Positions 41,910 through 50,977 of a DNA stretch of 64,000 nt are shown here, piece after piece. This DNA comes from Halorubrum alkaliphilum. GTDB taxonomy: Archaea > Halobacteriota > Halobacteria > Halobacteriales > Haloferacaceae. Positions within the stretch are counted from its first letter, which is position 1. Each line of letters begins with the position of its first letter. Below the pieces are notes generated by a model. That model was not told where the DNA came from. It saw nothing but the letters and a program-made list of their open reading frames with translations, and made no database searches. Both the position numbers and the translations under genes were made by a program. Location: assembly GCF_017873815.1 (NCBI RefSeq), contig NZ_JAGGKQ010000014.1, positions 1 to 64,000 on the forward strand. The letters run 5' to 3'.

Positions 41910-42494
41910 TTACTCGTCGTCGACGAGCGAGCCGAACACGCGCTCGGCGTCCGCGGGGACGTCGAAGTCGTGGAAGTGCTCGCCCTTCTCCTTCGAGAGT
42001 ATGTTGAGCGCGGCCGCGGACCCGTCGCCGGCCGCGATGACCGCCTGCCACTCCTCGGCACGGACCATTGCGCCGGTCGCGTAGGCGTTCTCGACGGAGG
42101 TCTCCATGTCGACGCCGACGTCGACGGTGTCGTCGTCGCCGAACGCACAGCCGAGCGACTCGGCCAGATCACGGTTCGCGCCGGTCGCGAGCACGACGTA
42201 CGTCGCCTCGTGTGTCTCGTCGTCCGCGGAGACGACGAAGCCGTCGTCGGTCGACTCGACGCCGGTTACCTTCGCGTCGTATCGCTCGACGCCGAAGTCG
42301 TCGACCTGCTCGCGAAGCGTCTCGATGAACCCGGAGCCGTCGACGGAGCCGATACCGGGGTAGTTGAAGAGATGCGCCTTGTGCATCCACGTTCCGTCCG
42401 TGTCGAAGACGGTCGTTTCGAGGCCGTTCTTCGCGGTGAACAGGGCTGCGCTCAGGCCGGCGGGGCCGCCGCCGACGACGATGACGTTCGTCAT
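41910..42494 (-). CDS. Short FAD/NAD(P)-dependent oxidoreductase, TrxR-like without CxxC
   Basis: A 194-residue protein that begins MTNVIVVGGGPAGLSAALFT (FAD dinucleotide fold) and has VVLATGANRD, the second FAD motif of the thioredoxin-reductase family. The NAD(P)-binding insert and CxxC are absent (one Cys only), so it cannot be a normal thioredoxin reductase. An ATG 2 codons upstream (42500) is the alternative start. A TATA-like GTTTATC lies about 28 bases upstream. Confidence 0.75.
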   Translation of the reverse strand: MTNVIVVGGGPAGLSAALFTAKNGLETTVFDTDGTWMHKAHLFNYPGIGSVDGSGFIETLREQVDDFGVERYDAKVTGVESTDDGFVVSADDETHEATYVVLATGANRDLAESLGCAFGDDDTVDVGVDMETSVENAYATGAMVRAEEWQAVIAAGDGSAAALNILSKEKGEHFHDFDVPADAERVFGSLVDDE

Positions 42495-42543
42495 GGTCAT
42501 ACGTCTACCTCGATAGAGATAAACGCGTGGTAACGGAGATGTG

Positions 42544-42657
42544 ACCGGGATCGTCCGATATAACCGGGATCGCCCGACGTGACCGGGATCGTCCGATGTG
42601 ACCGGGATCGTCCGATATAACCGGGATCGCCCGACGTGACCGGGATGGATTCGGATG
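42544..42657. repeat. 19-bp tandem repeat, six units
   Basis: Units start with ACCGGGATC at 42544, 42563, 42582, 42601, 42620 and 42639, exactly 19 bases apart. Variants occur in order A-B-C-A-B, where A ends GATATA, B ends GACGTG and C ends GATGTG; the sixth unit is degenerate. Fills the spacer between the FAD gene and metE. Confidence 0.9.
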
Positions 42658-42684
42658 GACGGTCGAAGTCGACCGTAGCCGCGC

Positions 42685-43758
42685 TCAGTCGTCCGCGAGC
42701 GGGTTTTCGAGGTCGATCTCGCCGGCGTCGATCTCGGCTTCGATCTCCCGAACCGCAGTGACCATGTTTTCGGTCTTCCCGTAGGCGATCTCGCGTGGCA
42801 GCAGTTTCAGCCCGCAGTCGGGCGAGATCGTGAGCTTCTCCGGGGGAACGACGCGGAGCCCCTGCCGGATGTTCGCCTTGATCTCCTCGACCGGTTCGAC
42901 CTCGGCGGTGTGCGCGTCGACGACGCCGAGCGCGAGGTCCGGCTCGAACTCGGGCTCGGTGAACGTCGGGATCTGCTCGTAGTCGCCGTTACAGAGTTCG
43001 ACGTCGAACTCGTCTATCGGGTAGTCGTTGATCTCGGGGTAGATCCGCGAGTAGTCGCCGTAACAGACGTGGAGTCCGATCCGAATCTCCTCGTCGATTC
43101 CCGAGACGATCCGTTCTAATGCCTCGCCGACGATGGCGTGGTCCTCAGGCGTCGTCGCCAGCGCGGGCTCGTCGATCTGGATGTAGCGCGCGCCGGCCTC
43201 GACGAGCTTCTCGACCTCCTCGTTGACCAGATCCGCGAGGTCGTACACCAGGTCCTCGGTGGAGGGGTATGCCTCGTTGAACGCCCAGAAGCCGAGCGTG
43301 TACGGCCCCGTGATCGGGACCTTGACGGGTCGTTCGGAGACGTTCGAGGTGAACTCGAACTCGTCGACGAGCCACGGCTCGTCGTAGGTGACGTCCTCGA
43401 CGACGGACGGCTTGTCGAAGTAGTTGTGCCCCCATACTTTGACGGGGCCGTTGAACTCGTAGCCGTCGATGCGCTCGGCGAAGAACTCGACCATCTCGTT
43501 ACGGCGCATCTCGCCGTCGACGACCGTGTCGAGACCCGCACGCTCGTGTTCGTGCGTGATCAGTCGACAGGCGTCGTCGTGGGCCTCTTCGAGGTCTCCG
43601 TCGTCGAACTTCGACTCGGGGTCGTCGACGAGCTCGTCGGCCCGGTTGAGCCATTTCGGCTTCGGGTACGAGCCGACGACGGTCGTCAGCAGGAACGACT
43701 CGTTCGGGTGGTCGTGCGGGCGGAACTGTTCGCGGTTTGCAGACGGGTTTCTGACCAT
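42685..43758 (-). CDS. metE: Cobalamin-independent methionine synthase, catalytic (C-terminal-type) subunit
   Basis: A 357-residue TIM barrel with the MetE catalytic features: GSYPKP, VVDGEMRR, IQIDEPAL, GLHVCYGD (His/Cys zinc ligands) and SPDCGLKLLPREIA (third zinc Cys). It transfers a methyl group from a folate or pterin donor to homocysteine. The start at 43758 overlaps the stop of the companion gene by one base (TAATG). Confidence 0.88.
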   Translation of the reverse strand: MVRNPSANREQFRPHDHPNESFLLTTVVGSYPKPKWLNRADELVDDPESKFDDGDLEEAHDDACRLITHEHERAGLDTVVDGEMRRNEMVEFFAERIDGYEFNGPVKVWGHNYFDKPSVVEDVTYDEPWLVDEFEFTSNVSERPVKVPITGPYTLGFWAFNEAYPSTEDLVYDLADLVNEEVEKLVEAGARYIQIDEPALATTPEDHAIVGEALERIVSGIDEEIRIGLHVCYGDYSRIYPEINDYPIDEFDVELCNGDYEQIPTFTEPEFEPDLALGVVDAHTAEVEPVEEIKANIRQGLRVVPPEKLTISPDCGLKLLPREIAYGKTENMVTAVREIEAEIDAGEIDLENPLADD

Positions 43759-44759
43759 TACTCGAGCACCTCCGCGGCGGCGGCGAGGGCGTTCAGCTTC
43801 GCGCGGTACTTGTTCGCCGGTAGGTAGAACAGCTCCGTGTTCGGCGTCAGGTACGTCGTCTCGAACCCTTCGGCGGGCACCTGTGACTCGAACCACTCGA
43901 CGCGCTCGGCGAGCGTCTCCGGCTCCTCGACGAGCGTGTTCTGTCCGTCGACGAGCCCGAGCGCGAGCGAGTCGGTCGCGCCGAACTCTTGGACGTTATA
44001 GACGGTGTCGTCGCGGTCGCCGGCGACCAGATCGAGTCCGAGCGCGTCCGCGCCGGCCTCGTCGACGAGGTGCGCGTACAGTTTCTCGTCGAGCGCGCCG
44101 TACGCGGTCTGGACGACGACCTCGGCGTCGGTCGCGTCGGCCACCGTCGCGATCGCGTCAGTCGCGGCCGACTCCTCGCCCTCCGCGGGCGGGTTCGTCA
44201 CCAGCGATGGCTCGACGAGGAACAGCGTCTCGTGGGCGGGGAACGCCTCGACCTCGCCTGCGAGGAACTCGGCGATCGCTGCCTGAAACGCCGCCTCGTC
44301 GCCGTAGTGTTCGTCGGTCGCGAGCTGCGCGAGCGAGTACGGGCCCGGAAGCGTCGCCGCGAGCGGGGCGTCGCCGTCGATCAGCTCGACCGCGGACTCC
44401 AGCTCGGCCGCGACGTCGCCCGAGAAGTCGAGGTCGTCGACGACCCGTGGGTCGCGATAGAAGTTGTTGTTGTCGTAGTACCGAACGATCCCGCCGGTCT
44501 CGACGCTCTCGTGTACCGTTAGCGGATGCGCGATCATGTCGTCCCAGCGACCCTGTCCCTCGACGACGCGGTCGAGGCCGGCGTCCAACTGGTCGTCGAC
44601 GTACTCCGCGCGCACCTCGTCGTATTGCTCGACTATCGCCTCGCTCTCGTCGCCGCTCAACAGGTCACCCTTCTGGTGGCCCTTGAGGTCCGAGAGCGTC
44701 TCTTTCGCCCAGTCCGGAAGCGGATACAGCCCCGGCGTGGCTGCGACTCGTTCAGTCAT
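43758..44759 (-). CDS. MetE N-terminal-type companion protein
   Basis: A 333-residue protein resembling the MetE N-terminal barrel (GLYPLPDWAKETLSDLKGHQ, EGQGRWDDMIAHPLTVHESV, TLPGPYSLAQLATDEHY). It lacks the zinc-binding Cys/His of the catalytic half. With 42685-43758 it forms a split methionine synthase. Leaderless start at 44759 fits TATA AATTTATAA about 28 bases upstream. Confidence 0.82.
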   Translation of the reverse strand: MTERVAATPGLYPLPDWAKETLSDLKGHQKGDLLSGDESEAIVEQYDEVRAEYVDDQLDAGLDRVVEGQGRWDDMIAHPLTVHESVETGGIVRYYDNNNFYRDPRVVDDLDFSGDVAAELESAVELIDGDAPLAATLPGPYSLAQLATDEHYGDEAAFQAAIAEFLAGEVEAFPAHETLFLVEPSLVTNPPAEGEESAATDAIATVADATDAEVVVQTAYGALDEKLYAHLVDEAGADALGLDLVAGDRDDTVYNVQEFGATDSLALGLVDGQNTLVEEPETLAERVEWFESQVPAEGFETTYLTPNTELFYLPANKYRAKLNALAAAAEVLE

Positions 44760-44762
44760 CAC

Positions 44763-44872
44763 CGAACGTTCGATATGCCAATTTATAATATTTGCTAATG
44801 TATTTTATGCCTTCTAGTTATTGGCGAATCCGAGGGTGAACGGTTAACACGCTCGAGTCCGAACCGATTAAT
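44763..44872. promoter_or_regulatory. Divergent promoter between metE operon and btuF-like gene
   Basis: AT-rich spacer with TATA-like AATTTATAA/TTTATGCC elements and a palindrome CGAACGTTCG (44763-44772). Divergent expression would allow shared regulation of methionine synthesis and the cobinamide/cobalamin-binding protein; no riboswitch-like fold was recognised. Confidence 0.4.
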
Positions 44873-45880
44873 ATGTCCGTCGTCTCGCTTTTCCCCTCCG
44901 CCACAGAGGTCGCCGCGGCGTTGGGTGCCACACCGGTCGCGGTGTCACATCAGTGTGACCGTCCACCGTCGGTAACCGATCGACCGACCCTCACCGGACT
45001 CGTGTCCGAACTGGACGCCGACCCCGAATCGGTCGAGCGCGTCGTCGCCTACGACGACGTCTACTACGTCGACGGGGACGCACTCGCCGCGCCCGACCCC
45101 GACGTCGTGCTCACGCAGGGCGTCTGTGCCGTCTGCGCGCTCGACGAGCGCCTCGCACGGCGGGCGGTGGAGCGGCTCGAACTCGACGCCACGGTGCTCG
45201 ACGTTCACGCCGATGACCTCGACGACGTGCTCGCGAACGTCGAGCGGATCGGCGAGGCGGTCGACCGCTGCGACGCCGCGACGGAACTCCGGTCGGAACT
45301 CGACGCCCGGATCGAGGCGGTCGCCGGCGCGGTCCCGGTCGACGCGGTTCCGGCCGCCGGCGCGGTCTCGCCGGATCGTTCGGACCCCGAGGGGGCGGCC
45401 CGTCCGCGGGTCGCCGTCTTCGACTGGACCGATCCGCTCCGGCACGGCGGACTCTGGATACCGGATCTGGTCGAGATCGCGGGGGGCGAGTCGGGGCTCG
45501 CGGCCGCCGGGGAGCGTGCGGGGAAAGTCAGTGCGGCCGCAGTCCGCGAGTTCGACCCCGAAGTGATCGTCGTCGGTCCCTGTGGCTACGACGTTGCCGG
45601 CGCGGAGCGAGCCGCCGCGAACCTCCTCGATCGGAAGTCGTTCGAGGCGGTGTCGGCCGTCCGCAACGGCCGGGTCTACGCGATGGACGGCACCGCCTAC
45701 CTGAACCGCCACAGCCACCGCGTCGTCGACACGCTCGAAGCGCTGGCGGCCGTGATCCACCCCGATCGATCCGGAGAGTCCGATGGGCGGGTCCGGCGGG
45801 TGCCGGTGGAGTCCGCCGAGCGTGGCGGGACGAGCGATCGCCCGACTGAGGAGGGACGATCTGGATCCGTCACCGAGTAG
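44873..45880 (+). CDS. BtuF-like cobalamin-binding protein without signal peptide
   Basis: A 335-residue protein of the BtuF/FecB periplasmic-binding fold: VVSLFPSATEVAAALG, VTQGVCAVCALDERL, GLWIPDLVEIAGGESGLA and NGRVYAMDGTAYLNRHSHRVVDTLEALAAVIHP. No lipobox, Sec or Tat signal is visible, so it appears cytoplasmic. In haloarchaea such proteins are annotated as cobalamin-binding; a role in corrinoid salvage or sensing is inferred. No permease gene is adjacent. Confidence 0.75.
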   Translation: MSVVSLFPSATEVAAALGATPVAVSHQCDRPPSVTDRPTLTGLVSELDADPESVERVVAYDDVYYVDGDALAAPDPDVVLTQGVCAVCALDERLARRAVERLELDATVLDVHADDLDDVLANVERIGEAVDRCDAATELRSELDARIEAVAGAVPVDAVPAAGAVSPDRSDPEGAARPRVAVFDWTDPLRHGGLWIPDLVEIAGGESGLAAAGERAGKVSAAAVREFDPEVIVVGPCGYDVAGAERAAANLLDRKSFEAVSAVRNGRVYAMDGTAYLNRHSHRVVDTLEALAAVIHPDRSGESDGRVRRVPVESAERGGTSDRPTEEGRSGSVTE

Positions 45881-45911
45881 ACGCCGTCGGGATCGCAGTC
45901 CGACGCTTCGA

Positions 45912-46478
45912 TCACCCTTCCCGTTCGAGTCGGAGGACGGTGAGCGTCTCGAACGGGAACGACTCCTCGACGACCACCTCGTGGGAGAACCCCGCATCCG
46001 CGATGAGCGCCAGCACCTCCTCGTACCCCGTCAGCGAGGAGACGAGGAGCAGAACGGTGCCGCCGGGTGCGAGCACTCGGCCGACGTCGACGAGGAAGGG
46101 CGCGATGAGTTCGCGACCGGACTCGCCGCCCGAGAGCGCGTGCTCCATCCAGTCGTCCCACTCGTTGTCCGGATCGGTCGGCAGGTACGGCGGGTTGAAA
46201 CACACCGTGTCGAACGCGCCGCCGCGGAAGGGATCGAGCAGATCGGCGACGACTCCCTCGATTCCCCGCTCGCGGGCCTCCGCGGCCGCGTGTGGGTTCC
46301 GGTCGCTGCCGATGACGCGGAGTCCGCGCTCCTCGGCGATCCGCTCCGCGACCCATCCGGATCCGGTGCCGACCTCCAGAACCCGGCCGTGAGCCGTCTC
46401 GACCGCCGCCTCCGCGAGGAGTCCGGAGTCCTCGGCCGGGCGGTACACGTCCGGTCCGCCGCGGTCGAGCCCGGTCAT
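45912..46478 (-). CDS. HemK2/MTQ2-type protein-glutamine methyltransferase
   Basis: A 188-residue SAM methyltransferase with VLEVGTGSGWVAERIAEERG and the NPPY motif (NPPYLPTDP), followed by GGTVLLLVSSL. The short length and NPPY fit the archaeal/eukaryotic HemK2 group that methylates release-factor GGQ glutamine. Its ATG overlaps the stop of the upstream mscS (ATGA). Confidence 0.82.
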   Translation of the reverse strand: MTGLDRGGPDVYRPAEDSGLLAEAAVETAHGRVLEVGTGSGWVAERIAEERGLRVIGSDRNPHAAAEARERGIEGVVADLLDPFRGGAFDTVCFNPPYLPTDPDNEWDDWMEHALSGGESGRELIAPFLVDVGRVLAPGGTVLLLVSSLTGYEEVLALIADAGFSHEVVVEESFPFETLTVLRLEREG

Positions 46479-47713
46479 CGTTCCGCCCCGTCGCCACTAC
46501 CCGCGTCTTCCGTGTCGCTTCCGGCGGCGTCGGCACCGACCGTCGCCGCGGATCCCTCGACTCCGTCGAGCCGAGCCGACACCGATCGCTGCGGGAACGG
46601 GATATCGATCCCCTCACGCTCGAACGTCTCTTTGACCTCCTCTATCACCGCGTTCTGCGCCCGCCACTTCCCTTGGATGGTCGCCGGTTCGATCCAGTAG
46701 CGAAGCCGGATCACGACCGCGGAGTCGCCGAACGCGTGGCGAACCACGTCGGGGTCCGGCGTGTCCGCGACCGCGTCGATCCCCTCCATCGTCCGCGTCG
46801 CGACGGCTGCCGCCCGCGCCACGTCGCAGTCGTAGTCGACGCCGACGTCCGTCGTGAGTCGGAGCCGATCGGTGTTTGTGTAGTTCACGACCTCGTCGCC
46901 GGTCACTTGGTCGTTCGGAACGAGGACGTGCTCCTCGTCGAACGTCCGGAGCTGGGTGTTGTACAGCGTGATGTCCGTCACGATCCCCTCACGGCTCCCG
47001 ACCTGTACCCAGTCGCCCACCTTGAACGGGCGCGCGAACAGGATCACGAATCCCGAGAGCGCGCCGGAGAGCGTCTGTCGGGCCGCGAACCCGACCACGA
47101 TCCCGAGCGCCCCCGCCCCGAGAAACAGGCTTCGCACCGGGATCCCCCACAACGCGACCACGAACCCGGCGACCGGAACGAACACGATGACCTGTACGAG
47201 GTGATGGGCGACCTCCCGCTGGTGTTCCGAGACGCTCCCCCGAGCGACCGCGCGTTTCACCGACCGCTTCGTCAGTCGGGTGACCGAGTAGGCGGCCACG
47301 ACCGCGATGAGCGTCACGAGCGCGCGGATCGCCGCCTCCGGACCAACGGCGACGGACTCGAGCGCCGCCTCGACCTCCCCCGTCAGCCGCCACACGGCGA
47401 CGAGGAACGCGCTGAACACCACGGAGACGACGGTCACCAGCGACCACTGTGCCGCCCGGACCGTGTCGGAGCCGAACCGCTCCCGGAGGGGCCGACCCGC
47501 ACCGAACACGACGAACACGATCGCCGCGAACGCCCCGATCGTCGCCAGCGTCGCGAGATACTGTCCCCCCGTGGTGTCTATCCATCGCTGGATCCGAAGG
47601 GCCCATTGCCAGTACCACGACAGCTGCGTCTCCGTCGTCCCGACGACCGCCGACGGAAACGATCCCGGGAGCAGCCCCGAGTGGACGGCCCCGAGCGCGG
47701 ACGCCGAGGTCAC
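46475..47713 (-). CDS. mscS: MscS-family mechanosensitive channel (second of pair)
   Basis: A 412-residue membrane protein begun by GTG at 47713, overlapping the TGA of the first mscS gene (GTGA). Four N-terminal TM segments precede the pore helix GALGIVVGFAARQTLSGALSG and the beta domain PFKVGDWVQVGSREGIVTDITLYNT, then a C-terminal soluble part with acidic tail. Channel opens under membrane tension to release solutes. Confidence 0.85.
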   Translation of the reverse strand: MTSASALGAVHSGLLPGSFPSAVVGTTETQLSWYWQWALRIQRWIDTTGGQYLATLATIGAFAAIVFVVFGAGRPLRERFGSDTVRAAQWSLVTVVSVVFSAFLVAVWRLTGEVEAALESVAVGPEAAIRALVTLIAVVAAYSVTRLTKRSVKRAVARGSVSEHQREVAHHLVQVIVFVPVAGFVVALWGIPVRSLFLGAGALGIVVGFAARQTLSGALSGFVILFARPFKVGDWVQVGSREGIVTDITLYNTQLRTFDEEHVLVPNDQVTGDEVVNYTNTDRLRLTTDVGVDYDCDVARAAAVATRTMEGIDAVADTPDPDVVRHAFGDSAVVIRLRYWIEPATIQGKWRAQNAVIEEVKETFEREGIDIPFPQRSVSARLDGVEGSAATVGADAAGSDTEDAGSGDGAER

Positions 47714-48906
47714 TTCGACCCCTCCGCGTCCGAGGTCCCCGACGCGTTCGAGGCACCCGTCCCGCCCGAACCTCCCGCGTTCGACGTACCGGAATCGGGG
47801 TCGCGGCCGACACGCGAGTCGAGTTGAACGCCGAACTCCTCCTTCCGGGCGGACAGCGTCTGTTGCGGGAAGGGGATGGTTATCCCAGCGGCCTCCAGAT
47901 CGGCTTTGATCGCGTTCATCGCGGCGGTCCGCGTGCGCCATTGCTTCCGCATGCTCGGTTTCGTGATCCAGTAGCGAACCCCGAGGACGACCGCGGAGTC
48001 CGCGAACCGCTTCGTTACCACGTCGGGTTCCGGCATTCGAGCGATCCCGTCGACATCGGAGACCGTCGACTCGATCACGGCGGCCGCCCGCTCGACGTCG
48101 GTATCGTAGTCGACGCCGACCTCGATCCCGATCCGGAGCCGGTTCCGACGGGACCGGTCGACGACCGTCTCGGACCGCACCCGGTCGTTGGGCACCGTCA
48201 CGACCTCGCCGTCGAACGACCGGAGCCGCGTGTTGATGATCGATATCTCCGTGACTGTCCCCTCGTGGTCGCCGATCTCTACCCAGTCGCCGACCTCGAA
48301 GGGTCGCGAGAACATCAACACGAACCCGGCGAGCACGGCACCGAGCGTCTGTCTCGCCGCCATCCCGACGACGATCCCGAGGAACCCGGCACCGACGAGG
48401 AGGCTGCCGACGTTGTCGGTGAACAGGCCGATCGTCACCAGCGCGACCAGCGTGTAGACGCTGAGTTGGACGATCCGAAGCAGCATCTCCTCCTGATGTT
48501 CGGAGATCGCCGTGCTCTCGACGGCGAGTTCGCGGATCACGCCGCCGAGGAAGTCGGTCACCGCGTAGGCGCTCGCCAGCAACACCACCGCGAGGACGAT
48601 GTTCGAGAGGTGATCGGCGATCAGTGCGGCCTCGTACGCGTCCACGATCGCGCCGCTCCGTTCCCAGACGACCAGCAGCCCCAACACGCCGGCCGCGGTG
48701 GTTCCCGCCACGGTCGTCGAGAGCAGCAGGCGTTGTTTCGACGTCAACTCGCCGTTCCGACGTTTGACTCGACCGGTCAGATACCGGACGCCGAGCACGA
48801 CGCCGACGATGGCGGCCGAGACGGCGAGCCGCCAGACGTTCGCTGTCACCAGCCGCTCGACGTCCGGGAGGGAACCGATCGCCGTCACGACGCCGACCCC
48901 GTTCAT
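47710..48906 (-). CDS. mscS: MscS-family mechanosensitive channel (first of pair)
   Basis: A 398-residue paralogue with TM segments at about residues 25-45, 62-82 and 100-125, pore helix FLGIVVGMAARQTLGAVLAGF and PFEVGDWVEIGDHEGTVTEISIINT. The Ser/Gly/Asn-rich C-terminus (NAGGSGGTGASNASG) is likely disordered. Co-translated with the second copy; starts one base after the ksgA stop. Confidence 0.85.
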   Translation of the reverse strand: MNGVGVVTAIGSLPDVERLVTANVWRLAVSAAIVGVVLGVRYLTGRVKRRNGELTSKQRLLLSTTVAGTTAAGVLGLLVVWERSGAIVDAYEAALIADHLSNIVLAVVLLASAYAVTDFLGGVIRELAVESTAISEHQEEMLLRIVQLSVYTLVALVTIGLFTDNVGSLLVGAGFLGIVVGMAARQTLGAVLAGFVLMFSRPFEVGDWVEIGDHEGTVTEISIINTRLRSFDGEVVTVPNDRVRSETVVDRSRRNRLRIGIEVGVDYDTDVERAAAVIESTVSDVDGIARMPEPDVVTKRFADSAVVLGVRYWITKPSMRKQWRTRTAAMNAIKADLEAAGITIPFPQQTLSARKEEFGVQLDSRVGRDPDSGTSNAGGSGGTGASNASGTSDAEGSK

Positions 48907-48907
48907 C

Positions 48908-49804
48908 TCAGACCTCCGTCGGGTTCCCGTGTTCCCGAGCGAGTTCGGCGAGCGCGGCGAACGCGGACGGTTCCAGCGTCCCGGGCCGACGGCTCATCAG
49001 GTCCGCGTCGGCCGCCTCGACGACGGCGTCGGGGTCGTCCAGCCCGGAGATGTGACCGGTGTTGCGGACCGCGTTTCGGGCCGTCTTGCGTCGCTGGGTG
49101 AACAGCGCCTTGACGAACCGGAGGAAAAAGGCCTCGTCGCCGACGGCGTAGTCGGGGTCCCGCGGCGTACACCGGACGACCGCGCTCTCGACGGCCGGCT
49201 GCGGATCGAACGCCTCCTTCGGGATCCGCTCGACGATCTCGACCGCGGCGTAGTGCTGTGCGGAGACGGAGAGACGACCGTACTCGGACTCTCCGGCGGA
49301 GGCGACCATTCGGTCGGCGAACTCGGCCTGAAAGGTGAGGACGAGGGGCTTCCGTTCGGGCAGCAGCCGAAAGGCTATCTCCGAGGAGACGCCGTAGGGG
49401 AGGTTGGCGATACAGGCAGTGAACGGAGGATACGCCACGTCGAGCGCGTCGCCCTCGATCACGTCGAAAACGCCGGAGTCGACGGCGTCGGCGAACTCCT
49501 CGCGGAGGAAGGCGGCGAACTCGGGGTCGCGCTCGACAGTGGTGAGGCGGCCGGAATCCTGCCCTTCGGCGTCGACGAGCGCGAGGAGCCGGTCGGTGAG
49601 CGCCCCCGCCCCGCCTCCGATCTCCAGGACGTGGCTCGCGTCGGCGTCGTCGGGGAGGTACGTCGGCAACCGGTCGAGAACCCGGTCGTCGACGAGGAAG
49701 TGTTGATCGTGGTCCGGGTCCGCACGGGTACCGGCTCGCCGCGCGAGCGCGTCGGGATCGCGCGTCCCGTACGCCGCTCCCGGATCCATCGATCGATCGG
49801 TCAT
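48908..49804 (-). CDS. ksgA: 16S rRNA dimethyladenosine transferase KsgA
   Basis: A 298-residue KsgA/Dim1 enzyme with QHFLVDDRVLDRL, motif I VLEIGGGAGALTDRLL, DALDVAYPPF, the NLPY motif (NLPYGVSS) and a C-terminal RNA-binding domain (FTQRRKTARNAV). It dimethylates two adenines near the 3' end of 16S rRNA. Part of the conserved archaeal run rpl21e-rpoF-DUF655-ksgA-hemK. Confidence 0.93.
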   Translation of the reverse strand: MTDRSMDPGAAYGTRDPDALARRAGTRADPDHDQHFLVDDRVLDRLPTYLPDDADASHVLEIGGGAGALTDRLLALVDAEGQDSGRLTTVERDPEFAAFLREEFADAVDSGVFDVIEGDALDVAYPPFTACIANLPYGVSSEIAFRLLPERKPLVLTFQAEFADRMVASAGESEYGRLSVSAQHYAAVEIVERIPKEAFDPQPAVESAVVRCTPRDPDYAVGDEAFFLRFVKALFTQRRKTARNAVRNTGHISGLDDPDAVVEAADADLMSRRPGTLEPSAFAALAELAREHGNPTEV

Positions 49805-49865
49805 GGACGCGGTAGACGGTCGCCGGGGGTAAAAGTCCCGTTTCGCCGTCAGCGAGATCGGCCGG

Positions 49866-50528
49866 CTACTCCTCGCGGTTCACGAACCGCCGGTATTTGA
49901 GGTCGTCCGCCCGGATCTCCTCGACGATCCGTTCGACGACGACCTCGCGGGGTCTATGGAGTCCGGACACCCGATCCGAGATCTCCTCGAACGTCTCGAA
50001 CGGACCGCGTTTCCGCTCGTCGAGGACGTTGTTTCGCAGCTTCTTGCCCACGCCGGGCAGGAGGTTGAGCTGGTGGAGCCGGAGGGTGATGGGGCCGGCC
50101 TCGTTGTAGAAGTCGACGAACCGTTGCTCGTCGGCGTCGACGATCGCCTCAACCGCGTACTCGATCTCGGCGGCCGCGTTGCGGGTGAGGTCGTCGAACT
50201 CGACCGCTCGGTACCGAGACACCGCGGTCCCGTCGAGCCGGACCCGATCGGTGACGGAGACGTCGGCGTCGTCGTCGAGCGTGACCTCGTACAGCCGGAA
50301 CGACGGCGCGCCGAGACCGTAGGCGATCGGCGACTTCTGGTAGGCCGGACGGTCGTCGTCCGGGCGACCGTTGGGAAGCACGTCGAGGAGGACCGCGACC
50401 GTACCGGCCGACCCGTCGGTCGGCCCACTGGACCCGGCCTCGTCACCCGAACCCGCAGGCACGTTCTCCGGCCCGTTCTCGGCGCTCGCACCGGCACCCT
50501 CGGACGCGGCAGGGTCGTCTTGGGTCAT
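49866..50528 (-). CDS. DUF655 protein (RNA-binding, HhH-like)
   Basis: A 220-residue protein with an N-terminal Ser/Gly/Pro-rich linker, VLLDVLPNGRPDD, an OB-like beta domain and a helix-hairpin-helix segment LHQLNLLPGVGKKLRNNVLDERKRG, then FNVERI-type end. DUF655 sits between rpoF and ksgA in many archaea and is thought to bind RNA. The start at 50528 is preferred; ATG at 50555 would add 9 residues. Confidence 0.8.
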   Translation of the reverse strand: MTQDDPAASEGAGASAENGPENVPAGSGDEAGSSGPTDGSAGTVAVLLDVLPNGRPDDDRPAYQKSPIAYGLGAPSFRLYEVTLDDDADVSVTDRVRLDGTAVSRYRAVEFDDLTRNAAAEIEYAVEAIVDADEQRFVDFYNEAGPITLRLHQLNLLPGVGKKLRNNVLDERKRGPFETFEEISDRVSGLHRPREVVVERIVEEIRADDLKYRRFVNREE

Positions 50529-50619
50529 GCTACACGGTAGCGCTCGAACGGACAAAAAACCTCCGTCGGTGACGGGAAGCGTCGACGGGAGAGACGAGGC
50601 GCGAGACGGCGAACCGGTG

Positions 50620-50976
50620 TTAAGCGTACTTCGCGACGACGTTCAACACGTCGTCGAGCTCGTCGCCGTCGAGCGAGTAGCGCTCCTGGGCGAACACCGA
50701 TCGGAGCTCCGTTCGATCCTCGGGGAGCAGGTCCGCGATCTTGATCGCGGTCGGAACGTCGATCGGATCGAGGTCGGCGAGTTCCTCGACGAGCTCTCTG
50801 GACTCCTCGGCGTCGAGAAACGCGAACCGATTCGCGTGCTCGATCGCTCGCGCCAGCTCGTACCGCAGTTCGCGCTCCTCGTCGTCGGCACGGTCGGCCT
50901 CGATATCGGCGAGGATCTCCTTCGCCTCGGAGGTCGTGACGTACTCCTCGCTGATCTTCTCCTTGAATATCGTCAT
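50620..50976 (-). CDS. rpoF: RNA polymerase subunit RpoF (Rpb4)
   Basis: A 118-residue Rpb4-type protein: YVTTSEAKEILADIE at the N-terminus and LADLDPIDVPTAIKIADLLPED with an HRDC-like tail. It pairs with RpoE (Rpb7) as the polymerase stalk. It starts one base after the L21e stop. Confidence 0.9.
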   Translation of the reverse strand: MTIFKEKISEEYVTTSEAKEILADIEADRADDEERELRYELARAIEHANRFAFLDAEESRELVEELADLDPIDVPTAIKIADLLPEDRTELRSVFAQERYSLDGDELDDVLNVVAKYA

Positions 50977-50977
50977 C

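Noticed and set aside
44763-44872. Cobalamin or SAM riboswitch upstream of metE/btuF-like genes
   Set aside because: The spacer is only about 110 bases, AT-rich, with no B12-box or SAM-type conserved core; archaeal leaderless starts leave no room.
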